A stretch of DNA of 64,000 nt from Ophiosphaerella korrae (lineage: Eukaryota > Ascomycota > Dothideomycetes > Pleosporales > Phaeosphaeriaceae), in the NCBI GenBank assembly GCA_028456385.1, contig JALNQF010000045.1, positions 1-64,000 of the forward strand. The letters run 5' to 3'. The position numbers were made by a program, and so were the translations under genes. Positions 1 through 11,131 of this stretch are shown piece by piece (position 1 is the stretch's first letter; every line of letters starts with the position of its first letter). Under the pieces are notes generated by a model. It made no database searches. It was not told the origin of the DNA and saw nothing but the letters and a program-made list of their open reading frames with translations.

Positions 1-445
1 AAAAAACGTTAGTAGGACTATATAATAGCTAAATATTATTCTACTAAGTATTAATACTAATAGGTTATAGCTAATAAATATAAGTTTTTAGTAAAAGTTT
101 ACTTTTATATCTTTTACTTAATATCTACTCTTTAAATAATTAGAATTAAGTATAACTCTACTATATTAATTTAACTATATGTATCTAACTTATACTAAAA
201 AATAATAGAAAAAGATACTAAAAATAAAAAATTATTAAGCTTTAAAGTTAGCTTAAAAAAAAGTCCTCGAAATAGTTTAAATCCTAGCTCGCATCCGCTT
301 AGTAATCAAAAATCGTAGTAGACTAAAATATAGACCCTAATATTTTCTTTAGGATTTATGTTCGCTTATATTTTTAGCTATTTTATTCGTAGAGTTATTA
401 CTAGTTAAAAACTATAACTTTTTTTTAGGCTTTTTTTTCGTGTTA
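1..445. other. Unassigned AT-rich sequence left of element B
   Basis: No reading frame, LTR or transposon end could be recognised on either strand. The stretch shows the same TpA-rich, CpA-poor composition as the rest of the window. It should hold either the 5' LTR of element B or the remainder of element D, but matches neither. The change to recognisable B leader sequence occurs at about 446-460, so this may be an unknown repeat or the product of a deletion or rearrangement. Confidence 0.4.
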
Positions 446-1495
446 CCCTACTGTAGTTATTAGAAGAAGCAAAGCGTAAGTAGCGCACAGTCTAGCTAAT
501 ATAATAGTAGAAAGTTTAACTAAACAAGTAGCTAAGGCACTTATAAGTAGTTATAAATTAGATAATATAGTATAGAGCGTAGTTAGAAATTATATAAACA
601 ACCTAATCTTAGAAAAAGATAATATAAAGATAGTAATTAATACTTTAGAAATATAGAATAGAGAACTATAAGACTATTTAAAGTAGAATAAAGTATAAAT
701 TAAAGCTATTATTAAAGGCTAGAACTAGATAGAACTAATTACCTAAAGACTAGAGATAAGCGCAATAAAAAAACTACCTTAGATACTTATACTTAAGAAA
801 TTTAATAGAATAAGAGAAAGACTAAGACCCTTTATAGCGTTAGTATAACTCTAGATAGATATATAAGTACTATACTTTAATATAGAAGAAAAGAAGGTAA
901 TATATATTAGAATGCACCTTAAAGAAGACACTATAAGATAGTTTAAACTTTACTAAATAGACTATATAATACACGCCCTAATAATATAGAAAGATAAAAC
1001 TAGAGCTATCTTTAAAAGTTATAAATACTTTACTAAACAAATAAGAGTAGTATTTAGAGATATAGATATTACCTAATAAGCTAAAGAGAAGCTTAAGAAG
1101 CTTACTTAATATAAGAGTATTCTAGAATATATATTATAATTTAAATAACTATTATAAAATATAGAATAGAATAAATTAGCCTTAATATTACGATTTAAGC
1201 AAAGACTAAATACAAAAATCTAATACGAGATAATTTATATAGAAAAACTAAGGACACTAAAAGCTATAAAATAATAAGTAATATAAATTAATAATAATCT
1301 TTAAGAATAGAAGAAGAATAAGTATAGAAGTTAACTTAGAAACTAGGATACTAGAGACTCTATAATCCTTAATACTAATAAGGATAAGAAAAAGAAGAAG
1401 AATAAAGACTTTATATACTTTAACTATAGTAAGAAAAGCTACTACGTAAAAGACTACTAATTATAAAAGAAGAAAGATATAGTATATTATAAATA

Positions 1496-1550
1496 ACGTA
1501 GTTTATAAGTAAGCTACACTTATAAGTAAGCTATGCCTAATACTAACTTT
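1496..1550 (+). repeat. Left terminal inverted repeat of the Fot1-like element
   Basis: This 55-bp repeat matches the reverse complement of the right end. It contains two copies of TTATAAGTAAGC about 18 bp apart, a subterminal repeat likely to be bound by the transposase. It retains more C and G than the right copy. Confidence 0.85.
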
Positions 1551-1569
1551 GCGCACCTATCTTATCTTA

Positions 1570-3210
1570 TTATATTATATCTCTACCTAATACTACTTAA
1601 ATAGCTTTAAATAAGATAGATATCTAGCTTGTAATCTTATCTATTAATTTAAAACAAATTTATAGTAATAAGCCTACTACTAAAGTCTTTAACGTGTCTA
1701 AATTAACGCTACGTAACTAACGCGCTAGTATCTCTACTTAACGCGATTACTAGCCTAACTTAAAGAAGCTTACTTAGCTAGAGGAAGAGGTAATAGTTAA
1801 TTATATCCTTAACCTAGATTCTTGTAGTTCTACCCTAACTCTAGCTACTATACGTAAGATAGCTAATAAGCTACTTACTTAGCGTAGAAGTAGCCCTATT
1901 AGTATCTACTAGGCGCGTAACTTTATTAAGCGTATAGATAGTCTTATAACACGTTTTAATTACCTATATAATAGGTAGTAAGCTTTATATAAAGACTTAG
2001 CTACTATAACTAGCTAGTTTAAGATAGTGTAGTACACGAGAGCTACGTATAGAATAGCTAATAAGGACGTCTATAACTTTAACGAAGCTAGCTTTATAAT
2101 AGGTAAGATTACAACTTAGCTTATTATAATAAGGTTAGAGAAGAGAGGTAAGCTAAAAGCTATCTAGCCTAGTAATTGTAAGTAGGTAATAGTAATCGCT
2201 ATAATTAACGCTACTAGATAGGTAGTCTTACTATTCCTTATCTTCGCTAGTAATTACTACCTCTCTACTTAGTATAATAAAGACTATATCCTACAAGACT
2301 AGGCTATTAGAATTAGCAATAATAGCTAGATAATAGATAAGCTAGCTATTAACTAGCTTAAGTACTTTAATAAGTATACAAAGAGCTAAGTAGTTAGTGT
2401 ATATTAGCTACTTATACTTAATAGTTATAGGAGCTACTACTCTCTTAAGTTTAACAAGTTCTATAAAGAGAATAATATCTATACGCTTAGTATACTAGCT
2501 TACTTATCTTACTTACTTTAGCCTCTTAATATTAGCTACTTCTCTCTATTAAAGAAGGCGTACAGCCGCTAAGTTAAGAGCTTAATCTAGAACTATATTA
2601 ATTATATTACTAAACTTAAATTCTTACTAGCTTTCTACGTAGCCTTTAACTAGGCCTTTATAAAAGTAAATATTTACTTAGCTTTTTAAGCTACTAGCCT
2701 TGTTCTACTTTAGCTAAAAGTAGTTATCTTAAGGCTTAATATTTAGCTCTATACGCCTACTCTAGCTACTCTACTAGAGGCACCCTAGGTACCTTGTATA
2801 CTAAGTAACGTACGTAAGCTAAAGGCTTAGTTAACACTTATACGTAAGCGCGTACGCTAGTACAAGAGCTTATCGCTAGTATTAATTATTAACGCAATTA
2901 ATTAACTTAAAAAGGGAGCTTATAAAATAGTACTAGAAGCTAAGTTAATACGCGATTAGATCTCTAGTCTTAAGAAAGCTAATAAGGTAGCTAGCAAGTA
3001 TAAATTATAAAAAAAGAAGTAGATTTAGAAGTTAGAAGTCTTAATAAAAAGATAAAGAGAGGATATACTTACTAAAAGAGAGGCTATATAGCGTTAAGTT
3101 AATAAATAGCGTTAAAATAGAGAGAGATTAGGCCTAAGTTACTAGGCTTACGCGCGCTACAAGAGGTATAGAAAAACTAAGTACAACTTACGTATATATA
3201 AAATAATATA
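1570..3210 (+). pseudogene. Fot1/pogo DDE transposase relic
   Basis: This is a transposase of the DDE_1 superfamily that acted on the flanking inverted repeats. Reading through RIP-type stops gives, in order: an N-terminal DNA-binding part; a CENP-B/Tc5-like helix-turn-helix around 1770-1980 (LEEEVIVNYILNLDS is legible); the first catalytic block around 2065-2095 (DVYNFNE, where the family has DxYNFDE); the second at 2409-2441 (LILNSYRSYYS, family LILDGHGSHHS-like); and the third at about 2510-2535 (LLQPLN, family LLQPLD). All three catalytic Asp positions read Asn, each explained by one G-to-A change. A lysine-rich C-terminal tail follows. The exact start is not visible because ATG is nearly absent. 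Confidence 0.8.
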
Positions 3211-3291
3211 GTAGATACTACTTAATTTAATATATTAATATATCTACGCTACTCTACTACGTTGTTAAGTTATACGTATAAAGAGGTATAT

Positions 3292-3346
3292 AAAGTTAGT
3301 ATTAAGTATAGCTTACTTATAAGTATAGCTTACTTATAAACTATAT
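3292..3346 (-). repeat. Right terminal inverted repeat of the Fot1-like element
   Basis: Reverse complement of 1496-1550. All visible mismatches to the left repeat are transitions, as expected from RIP on a duplicated sequence. It also carries the doubled 12-bp motif. Confidence 0.85.
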
Positions 3347-3457
3347 TATAGAAAACTAAGATACTTTATAAAAGACTATAGAAGTAAAAACTATAAAAAA
3401 GATAAAGAAACTTAGTTAAAGATAACTAAGAGTAAGAAGAAAGTACTAAAAGTATAG

Positions 3458-3859
3458 TGTTATAGTAGTAATAAGAGAAACTAAGATAGAACTAATTAGT
3501 CTACGCTTAACTACTAACAAAGTATAAGATAAGTAGGGTAATAACCTATAAGATAACAAGTTTAACTAGGAAGCTAACTATAATATAGATACGTAACAAA
3601 TTTGTAAATTCGCGATCTTAGTAAATATAAAGTAATAAAGCTACTAAGATATTATTACTATATAGTTAGTAGCGATGCGTATTATTAGGATATTATTAGT
3701 AATTTAATCCTTTAACTATAGAACGCTAATATAAGATAATTGTAAAACATCTTCTATTAATATTAGTTATTATAGATTACTTATATAAATTTTACTATTA
3801 ACTCTTAATCTACTAACACCCTAATAGCTACTAGTAGTTAACGTAGGTAGCCTATTACA
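3458..3859 (+). repeat. 5' LTR of element A
   Basis: 402 bp from TGTTA to TTACA. It is followed by the leader CCTTACTAATTTAG shared by all chromoviruses here. It contains the TATATAG motif and the palindrome-like AATGCGCATT region (altered), plus one unit of the U3 tandem repeat that ends in CTTAGTAAATA. Confidence 0.92.
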
Positions 3860-3920
3860 CCTTACTAATTTAGACATTAGGAGAAGTAAAGCGTAAGTAG
3901 CGCATAGTCTAGCTAATACG

Positions 3921-6900
3921 ATAGTAGAAAGTTTAACTAAGAAGGGAGGTAAGGCACCTCTAAGTAGTTACAAGTTAGATAAAACCAACTAGGTAGTAGT
4001 TAAGATATATCTAAATAACCTAATTACTAAGAAAGGGGATATATAACTAATAATTAACGCCCTAGAAATATAGAATAAAGAACTACAAGATTACGTTAAG
4101 TAAAACAAAATTTAAATTAAGGCTATTATAAAAGGATAAAACTAGATAGAATAAATTACCTAGAGACTAGAAATAAGTATAATAAAGAAGCTACCTAAGA
4201 TACTTATACTTAAGAAATTTAATAAAATAAGAGAAAAATTAAGACCTTTTATAGTAGTAGTATAACTATAGATTAATATATAAGTACTATACTTTAATAG
4301 AAAAGATAAAAAGGTAATATATATTAGAATATACCTTAAAGAAGATATAATAAGATAGTTTAAATCCTACTAGATAGATTATATAATACACGCGCTAAGA
4401 ATATAAAAAGATAAAACTAGAGCTATCTTTAGAAGTTATAAATACTTTACTAAACGAATAAAAGTAGTATTTAGTAATATAGATATTACCTAATAAGCTA
4501 AAGAGAAGCTTAAAAGGCTTATATAATACAAGAGTATTCTTAAATATATATTATAGTTTAAATAACTATTATAGAATATAGAATAGAATAAAGTATTATT
4601 AATATTATAATTTAAATAAAGATTAAACTTAAAAATCTATTACAAGATAATTTATATAGAAAAACTAAGAATACTAGAAGCTCTAAAACAATAGGTAATA
4701 TAGATAGATAATAACCTTTAAGAATAGAAGAAAAATAAATATAGAGGACAACCTAGAAATTAAGACGCTAGAGACCTAATAATCTTTAACGCTAACAAGG
4801 ATAAGAAATTTAAGAAGAATAAAGACTTTACGTACTTTAGATATAGTAGAAAAGGCTACTACGTAAAAGATTACTAGTTAAAATAGAAAAAGAATATAAT
4901 ATACTATAAATATAGAAGACTAAGATACTTCGCAAAAGACTATAGAAGTAAGAACCTAAAGAAAGAAATATAGTTAAAAATAACTAAGAACAAAAAAGAA
5001 GTACTTAAGATATAAGCTAAACCTTAAGAAAAAGTAGCTAGGAGTAAAGAAACGTAGTATATAATACTCTATTAAATATTTTATTATAAAGATAACTACT
5101 ATATATATCTTTCTAGTAAATAAAGAGTAAGATAGTTCCTATAAAAAAATAAAGTAGTAGTAATAAAAGAAAGAATAAAAGTATAGCTAAAAGAAATAGT
5201 ATATATAATAGACCTACTAATAGAAGATTTAAAAGGGGAAGAGCCCTAGATACTATTAATCTAGGCTAAAGAATAGGTATAGGATAAAGAGACTATAATA
5301 GTCTCTTCTAAAGAATTATAAGGAGACGAGAAACAAACTAATATAAGAGGTACTAAGTACACCTAGTTAAGAATATATAGCTATAATAGCTATACAACAA
5401 TAGATATAGAGAAATAAAATAAAGAATAGAAATTTATTTAGAAATACTAACTAGTTATAAGTATAGAGGAAGCGTATAAAGACTAGAAAGAACGTAACCC
5501 TAAAGTAAAAAAGTTTATAATATTCTAATAATAGATAGAGTAATATATAGTTATAGTAAGAAGAATACCTATATAAAGAGAATAGTAGTTCTTTACAAGA
5601 AAAACGCGATAGATTAACAAAGCCTATATACTACAAGTACTAATAGTATACTATATCCTAATAAATACAAGACCTAGAATAGGTAGTTACTAGGTAGGGG
5701 ACGACAAGAGAATAAACCTAGAATACCTAGTATATACTAAGATATTATAGATATTATACTTAAATACAAATTACTATATATATAGAGAACTTAAGGTACG
5801 CAATTACGTATAGCCTATATAAGGAAAAGGACACGATTACGTAAACGCAATTACAAGAAAAAATATCTAAGGTTAGGAAATAATTAAAATACCTAACAAA
5901 GAATACATAGTAATTAGAATAGGCCGTAAACTATCTAAAGAATATATCTAAAGAAAGCTATAGTATAAATATACCTATAATAAATACCTAAAATATAAAA
6001 ACTACAAACGTAAAATAGGATAATAGCCCTAGAAGAATAGATAATTTAAAGAAAGACCTAAGTAAGAAAAGCTAGAAGGTATAAGAGGCCTATACATTAC
6101 AAAAATAAGTATATACTAAAGAAAGAGAGTATAAATAATAATTAATAGTAGAGCTATAAGAAACTTTATATCTAAGAAGTTTATAGAAGGCTAAGGAATA
6201 ACTTATACTATAAAGAAGTACCCTTAATAACTAAGTACAATTAAAGGAAAACTATTTTAGGAACCTATAAGGTTTAAAACAACACCCTCTACGCTAAAAC
6301 TAGAAAGACTAGAAATTAAGAATATAGTTATAAATATAACAACAATTAACAACAAACAAGATATAATACTAGGAATACTATAGCTATAGATAACTAACCT
6401 AAGAATTAATTAGAGAATAAGAAGAATTACTTACCCTAAAAAAGAAATATTAAAAGCTAATATAATTATATACAAAGGAAAATTCCTAAAAGAATATAAG
6501 AAATAAGAAAAATAACTTATAGAACCTAATAACTACCTTCTAGACTATAAACTATAGGATTTAGCAATAGACCTAGAAGAAAGAAAGAATATAAGATAGA
6601 GTCTAGTCTATTAAAAAACTAGAGAAGAATTAAAGATTAAACAAGTATTTATACAAAATATAATAAAGAAAAGATAGATATAAGAATCTAAATCTTTAGT
6701 AGCTTATAGACTTATATTTGTAGATAAAAAAGAGATAGATAAAAAAAGACCTTACGTAGATTTTAGAAAAACTAACGCAATAATAGATAAGAACTAATAC
6801 CCCTTACTACGTATAGACAAAATACAAGATAGGCTATAGAAAGCCTAAATCTTTACTAAACTAGATATCTAGAATACCTATTATTAGATTAGAATTAAAA

Positions 6901-9370
6901 AAGGTAATAAATAGAAAATAGTATTTAGAATATAATATAAACTATTTAAATATATAGTTATACCCTTTAGATTAATAAATATACTAGTAGTATTTTAAGA
7001 AAGGATAAATATAGTCCTAATAGAATACCTAGACGTATTTACATTTGTATACCTAGATAACATCCTTATATTCTTAGAAATAGAGGAAGAATACATATAG
7101 TATATACACAAAGTACTAGAAAGATTAGTAGAAAGTAAAATATTTCTAAAAATAAGAAAATACAAATTCTATACAAAAGAAACAGACTTCCTTAGATTTA
7201 TTATTAAACTAAGAAAAATACGAATTAATCTAAACAAGATTAAAATAATCTAAGAATAGCTAACACTAAAGAACCTACAAAAAGTATAATAATTCTATAG
7301 ATTAGTAAACTTTTATAGAAAACTAATAGTAAGATAGTCTAAAATAATAGAACTACTTATAAAACTTATAAAGAAGGATATACTATTTAAATAGACTTAG
7401 GAATATAATAAAGTATTTAATTAGATTAAACAATATTTTATAGAAAACCTAGTTATTAGAATATATAACCTAGAATTACTAGTAATAGTAAAAATAGATA
7501 TATCTAACTTAGTCTATAGAATAGTACTAACACAAGAAGACTAAACTATAAAACAAGAATATTTAGTTAAATACTTCTCTAAGAAAATAAAGCTAGTAGA
7601 GCTTAACTACCTAATTTATAATAAGGAGATACTAGTAATCTATAAAGTATTTAAATAATAAAGAGTATACTTATAAAGAGTAAAATACTAAATAAAAGTC
7701 TATATAGACTACAAGAATCTTATAAGATTTATAATAAATAAAGACTTATTATAATACTATATAAGATAGTAAGAGTTCTTATTAATATTTAACTTTAAAA
7801 TTATATATACAAAAGAGAAAGAAAACTAATTTATAGATACTCTTAGTAGAAAACTAGACTTATAAGAAGAAGTAAACGCTACTAGTATAGTTCTAATTAA
7901 GAACAAAGAAGGATATTTAGTCCTAAATATACTAAAAATAGCTATAACACTTAAAAGAAAAAGTAGTAAGCTAGACAAATAGATTTAGAAAGAAACAAGA
8001 AAAGCCTCTAAAGAATTAGAAGAACTTAAGATATAAGAAGGCCTTACACAAGCCTATAGAAGAATGTATATTCTAAGAAAAATACAAAGAGAATTTATAT
8101 AATAGTTCTATAAACTACTAGTATATAGATATTAAGGAATTAATAAAATACTAGATAGACTACTAAGAGATTATTATATCCTAAGAGTAAGATAACTAGT
8201 AATAGAAGTACTACAAGATTATATAGAATACTAAAAGAATAAGTATAGTAAGTATATACTATATAAGAAGCTATAACTAGTAGAAGTACTAGAATAACTA
8301 TAGAGAGTTATTATAATAGATTTTATTATAAAACTACCTAAGTTAAAAGACTTAATATTAGGAGTTAAGTATAATAGAATCCTAATAATAGTAGATAAAC
8401 TTACAAAGTACTTATACTTTAGACTATATAAAGAAAAAAGTAGGATAGAAGTTACTATATACTAGATCCTAGGAACTATAATTAGCTAATATAGACTACT
8501 AGATAAAATTATTATAGATAGAGACGTAAGATTTATATTAAAACTATAGGGAATAATAATAGTATAATTAGGAATTAAATATACAATATTAATAGTATAC
8601 TATCTATAGATAGATAGATAATTAGAACGTATAAATTAGATAGTAGAATAATACCTAAGATACTACCTTAATTATAACTAAAATAATTAGGTATAGTTAC
8701 TACCTATAGCATAGTTAGTATATAATAGCGTAAAGAATATAGTAATAAGAGTATTACTCTTCTTTATAAACTATAGATTTAACTCTAATATATACTAAAT
8801 ACTAAGAATTAAAATATCTTAGTCTCTAAGAGGAGAAAACCTTACTAATAGACTTAAGGATATATATAATTAATTAAAATAAGACGTAGAGTTTCTATAA
8901 GATTGTATAAAAAAATATTACAATAAGAAATATATAAAGAGACCCTAATTTAAAGAAGAGGAAAAAGTATAGTTACTATAAAGAAATATTAAAAGTAAAT
9001 AATTAAGCCTAAAACTAGACTATATTAAGATAAGACTATATAAAGTAGAGAACGAAGTTGTACTAGTTATATTTAAATTAAAACTACTAAGCAAAATAAA
9101 GATACATCTAATATTCTACGTAGTACTACTAGAAAAAGTACTATAAGATATAGAACTACTAGTATATAAAGTAGATACGTATAGAGAACAAGAAGAATAA
9201 GAAGTTAAAGAAATTCTAGTATATTAGTTCTATAACAGCAAGAACTACTACTTAGTAAAATAGATAGGAATAAATAAAAAAAGACAACTATAAGAAGAAA
9301 TATAAGAACTAGAGGATAACCTTAATTACCCTAAGAAACTAGAAGAGTTCTAAAGTTAAAACCCTCTAGA
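3921..9370 (+). pseudogene. gag-pol: gag-pol of element A (chromovirus polyprotein relic)
   Basis: This is the polyprotein for virus-like particle formation, reverse transcription and integration. The ATA at 3921 stands in the place of the ATG. Visible blocks: Gag; two CCHC-type zinc knuckles at about 4830-4945 (Cys mostly read as Tyr or Ser after RIP); protease with NSRA at about 6142-6153 where DSGA is expected; RT from about 6700 with YLDN at 7050-7061 instead of YLDD; RNase H at about 7440-7760; integrase HHCC domain at about 8090-8260 and DDE core at about 8300-8760; chromodomain at about 9190-9360 (EVKEIL, YYLVKQIG, LEEF legible). Stops are TAA/TAG at Gln/Trp positions. Gag and Pol may have been one frame; no clear boundary is visible. 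Confidence 0.88.
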
Positions 9371-10108
9371 ACGCTATATAGTAAGTTAAGAAAACTAACG
9401 ATACTACTACTAGATAGAGAGGCAATAAGAGCGCCTAATATAATAGGAGCTAGAGTAGCCTCTACTATATTGTCTAAATCTAATTTAGCCTCTAAGGCAC
9501 AAGACTATTTAGATAACTTAGCGTTATTATAAGCTTTTATCTTACAAAGACGATTAATATAGGAATAAAGCTCTACTAGCTTATAAAGAGTTAACTTATA
9601 CTTAGCTTTAGCTATAGTAAGCTATAATAATAATTACGCTTAAGCTCTATTAACGGCTCGCCCTATATAACTTAGTAGAAGGAGACTATATAGAAATTAA
9701 ATACTTATACTCTATAAGTAAAACCTTAGAAGAAATATATTTATACTAAATATTAGCGAGGATATACTTATTATAGTGTTTACTATTATTTAAAGATATA
9801 AGGTAAGAAAGACCTAATTTAGTATAATAACAATAAAAGAACATCTTAACCCTATTATAAACAATACGAGCTATAAGAAGAAGTTTATTACGCTAGGACT
9901 AGGATAGTATAGGGAGTAATAAGAAACTAAGGATTAACAAAAATATAAGACTAATAACCTTAGTGCTAGTATAGAGAAATAAGAGACCGCGTAGAAGAGA
10001 GAATAGTGTTATAGTAGTAACAAGGGAAACTAAGATAGAACTAATTAGTCTATACTTAACTACTAACAAAGTATAAGATAAGTAGAGTAATAACTTATAA
10101 GATAATAA
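9331..10108 (-). pseudogene. Antisense spliced gene of element A (unknown protein)
   Basis: I do not recognise the product. On the strand opposite gag-pol, the frame runs from inside the 3' LTR (open to about 10108) through exon 1, down to 9709. A 46-nt intron follows at 9663-9708; its donor reads ATAAGT and its acceptor ATAG. Exon 2 covers 9331-9662. The joined codon is TGG, followed by Arg-Ala-Val-Asn. Exon 1 has three TAG stops and exon 2 several TAA/TAG, all possible CAA/CAG changes. From the intron to the LTR edge is 298 nt, and exon 2 is 110 codons plus the split codon, as in B, C and I. The C-terminal part is rich in Lys, Leu and Ala and looks helical. Its end overlaps the end of the chromodomain tail to tail. 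The start codon is unknown. Confidence 0.55.
9663..9708 (-). other. Predicted 46-nt intron of the antisense gene, element A
   Basis: On the minus strand it runs from ATAAGT to TATAG, with CTACTAAG 12-17 nt before the end as a possible branch region. Elements C and H keep the unaltered donor GTAAGT at the same place, so the donor here is a G-to-A change. Removal shifts from the exon 1 frame to the exon 2 frame and creates a Trp codon. Confidence 0.55.
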
Positions 10109-10408
10109 GTTTAACTAAGAAGCTAACTACAATATAAATACGTAACAAATTCGTAAATTTACAATCTTGGTAAATACAAAGCAATAAAGCCGCTAAGATA
10201 TTATTACTATATAGTTAGTAGCGATGCGTATTATTAGGATATTATTAGTAATTCAATCCTTTAACTATAGAACGCTAATACAAGACAATTGCAAAATATC
10301 TTCTGTTAATATTAGTTATTATAGATTACCTATATAAATTTTACTATTAACTCTTAATCTACTAACACCCTAATAGCTACTAGTAGTTAACGTAGGTAGC
10401 CTATTATA
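10007..10408 (+). repeat. 3' LTR of element A
   Basis: 402 bp, equal in length to the 5' LTR and preceded by a purine-rich tract (AGAAGAGAGAATAG) that fits a polypurine tract. It ends TATTATA (RIP form of TTACA) and is followed by the TATAG duplication and the gag of element B. Confidence 0.92.
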
Positions 10409-10610
10409 TATAGGCTAAACCTTAAAAGAAAGTAGCTAGGAGTAAAGAAATATAATACGTAATACTCTATTAGACCTTTTATTATAAAGATAACTACTAT
10501 ATATATCTTTCTAGTAAGTAAGGAGTAAGATAGTTTATATAAAAAAATAGAGTAGTAGTAATAAAAAAAAGAATAAAAGCGTAGCTAGAAGAAATAGCTT
10601 ATATAATAGG
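10409..10610 (+). pseudogene. Element B gag-pol fragment between A and C
   Basis: These 202 bases continue the B frame immediately downstream of element A and end at the insertion point of element C. The sequence corresponds to 5010-5215 in element A (post-zinc-knuckle linker of Gag). The next bases of B are found at 17684. It shares the TATAG duplication with A and the ATAGG duplication with C. Confidence 0.85.
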
Positions 10611-11070
10611 TATTATAGTAGTAACAAGAGAAATTAGGATAGAACTAATTAGTCTACGCTTAGCTGCTAACAAAGTATAGGATAAGTAAGGTAATAACTT
10701 ATAGGATAACGAGCTTAATTAGGAGACTAACTATAATATAGACACGTAATAAATTTGTAAATTTGTAATCTTAGTAAATACAAAGTTGTAAAGCTATTAT
10801 ATAACAAATTTATAAATTCGCGATCTTAGTAAATATAAAGTAATAAAGTCGCTAAGACTATATTACTATATAGATAGTAGAATACATATTATTAGGATAG
10901 TATTAGTAATTTAATCCTTTAACTATAGAACGCTAATATAAGATAGTTGTAAAATATCTTCTAGTATTATTAGTTAATATAGATTACTATACGAGCTTTT
11001 ATTATTTCCTCTTAATCTACTAACTTTTTTAAGATAGGTACTTATAGTTAATAATAAGTAGCCTATTATA
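10611..11070 (+). repeat. 5' LTR of element C
   Basis: 460 bp. The terminal TG has become TA at this end (TATTATAG); the 3' LTR keeps TGTTATAG. It has two U3 tandem repeat units about 55 bp apart, beginning near 10745 and 10800. It is followed by the shared CCTTACTAATTTAG leader. Confidence 0.92.
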
Positions 11071-11131
11071 CCTTACTAATTTAGTTTTTACAAGGAGTAA
11101 AGCGTAAGTAGTATATAGTCTAGCTAATACT

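Larger units (their letters stand above)
1496..3346 (+). mobile_element. Fot1/pogo-type DNA transposon, complete ends, RIP-inactivated
   Basis: This is a 1851-bp cut-and-paste transposon inserted in the gag of element B, with TA at 1494-1495 and 3347-3348. Removing it restores the gag sequence seen in other copies. Terminal inverted repeats of about 55 bp differ only by C/T or G/A changes. It encodes one former transposase with the DDE_1 superfamily layout. Size, TA target and domain order agree with the Fot1 branch of the pogo superfamily. A second, partial relative lies at 37415-37822. Confidence 0.88.
504..3457 (+). pseudogene. gag: gag of element B (interrupted relic)
   Basis: This is capsid/nucleocapsid-type Gag of a Ty3/gypsy chromovirus. 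The inferred start is ATA at 504, in the position of a RIP-mutated ATG; the same leader and ATA or ATG-derived start recur in A, C, E, F, G, H, I and J. The frame is broken by many TAA/TAG codons where relatives carry Gln or Trp. The first zinc-knuckle region lies at about 1415-1465, just before the Fot1-like insertion at 1496; the second knuckle resumes after 3349. The reading frame stops at 3457, where element A inserted, and resumes at 10409. Confidence 0.75.
3458..10408 (+). mobile_element. Chromovirus A, full-length Ty3/gypsy element
   Basis: This 6951-bp element has two 402-bp LTRs and an exact TATAG target duplication (3453-3457 and 10409-10413). It lies in the gag of element B, which resumes immediately after it. 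Internal order is leader, gag, protease, RT, RNase H, integrase and chromodomain, then the antisense gene and the 3' LTR. The coding regions are saturated with RIP stops. It is the smallest complete copy, because its U3 has a single repeat unit. Confidence 0.93.

Noticed and set aside
3860..3885. Self-priming signal complementary to the LTR
   Set aside because: Only a short bulged match (CTAATTAGT-like) was found in U3, too weak in such AT-rich DNA.
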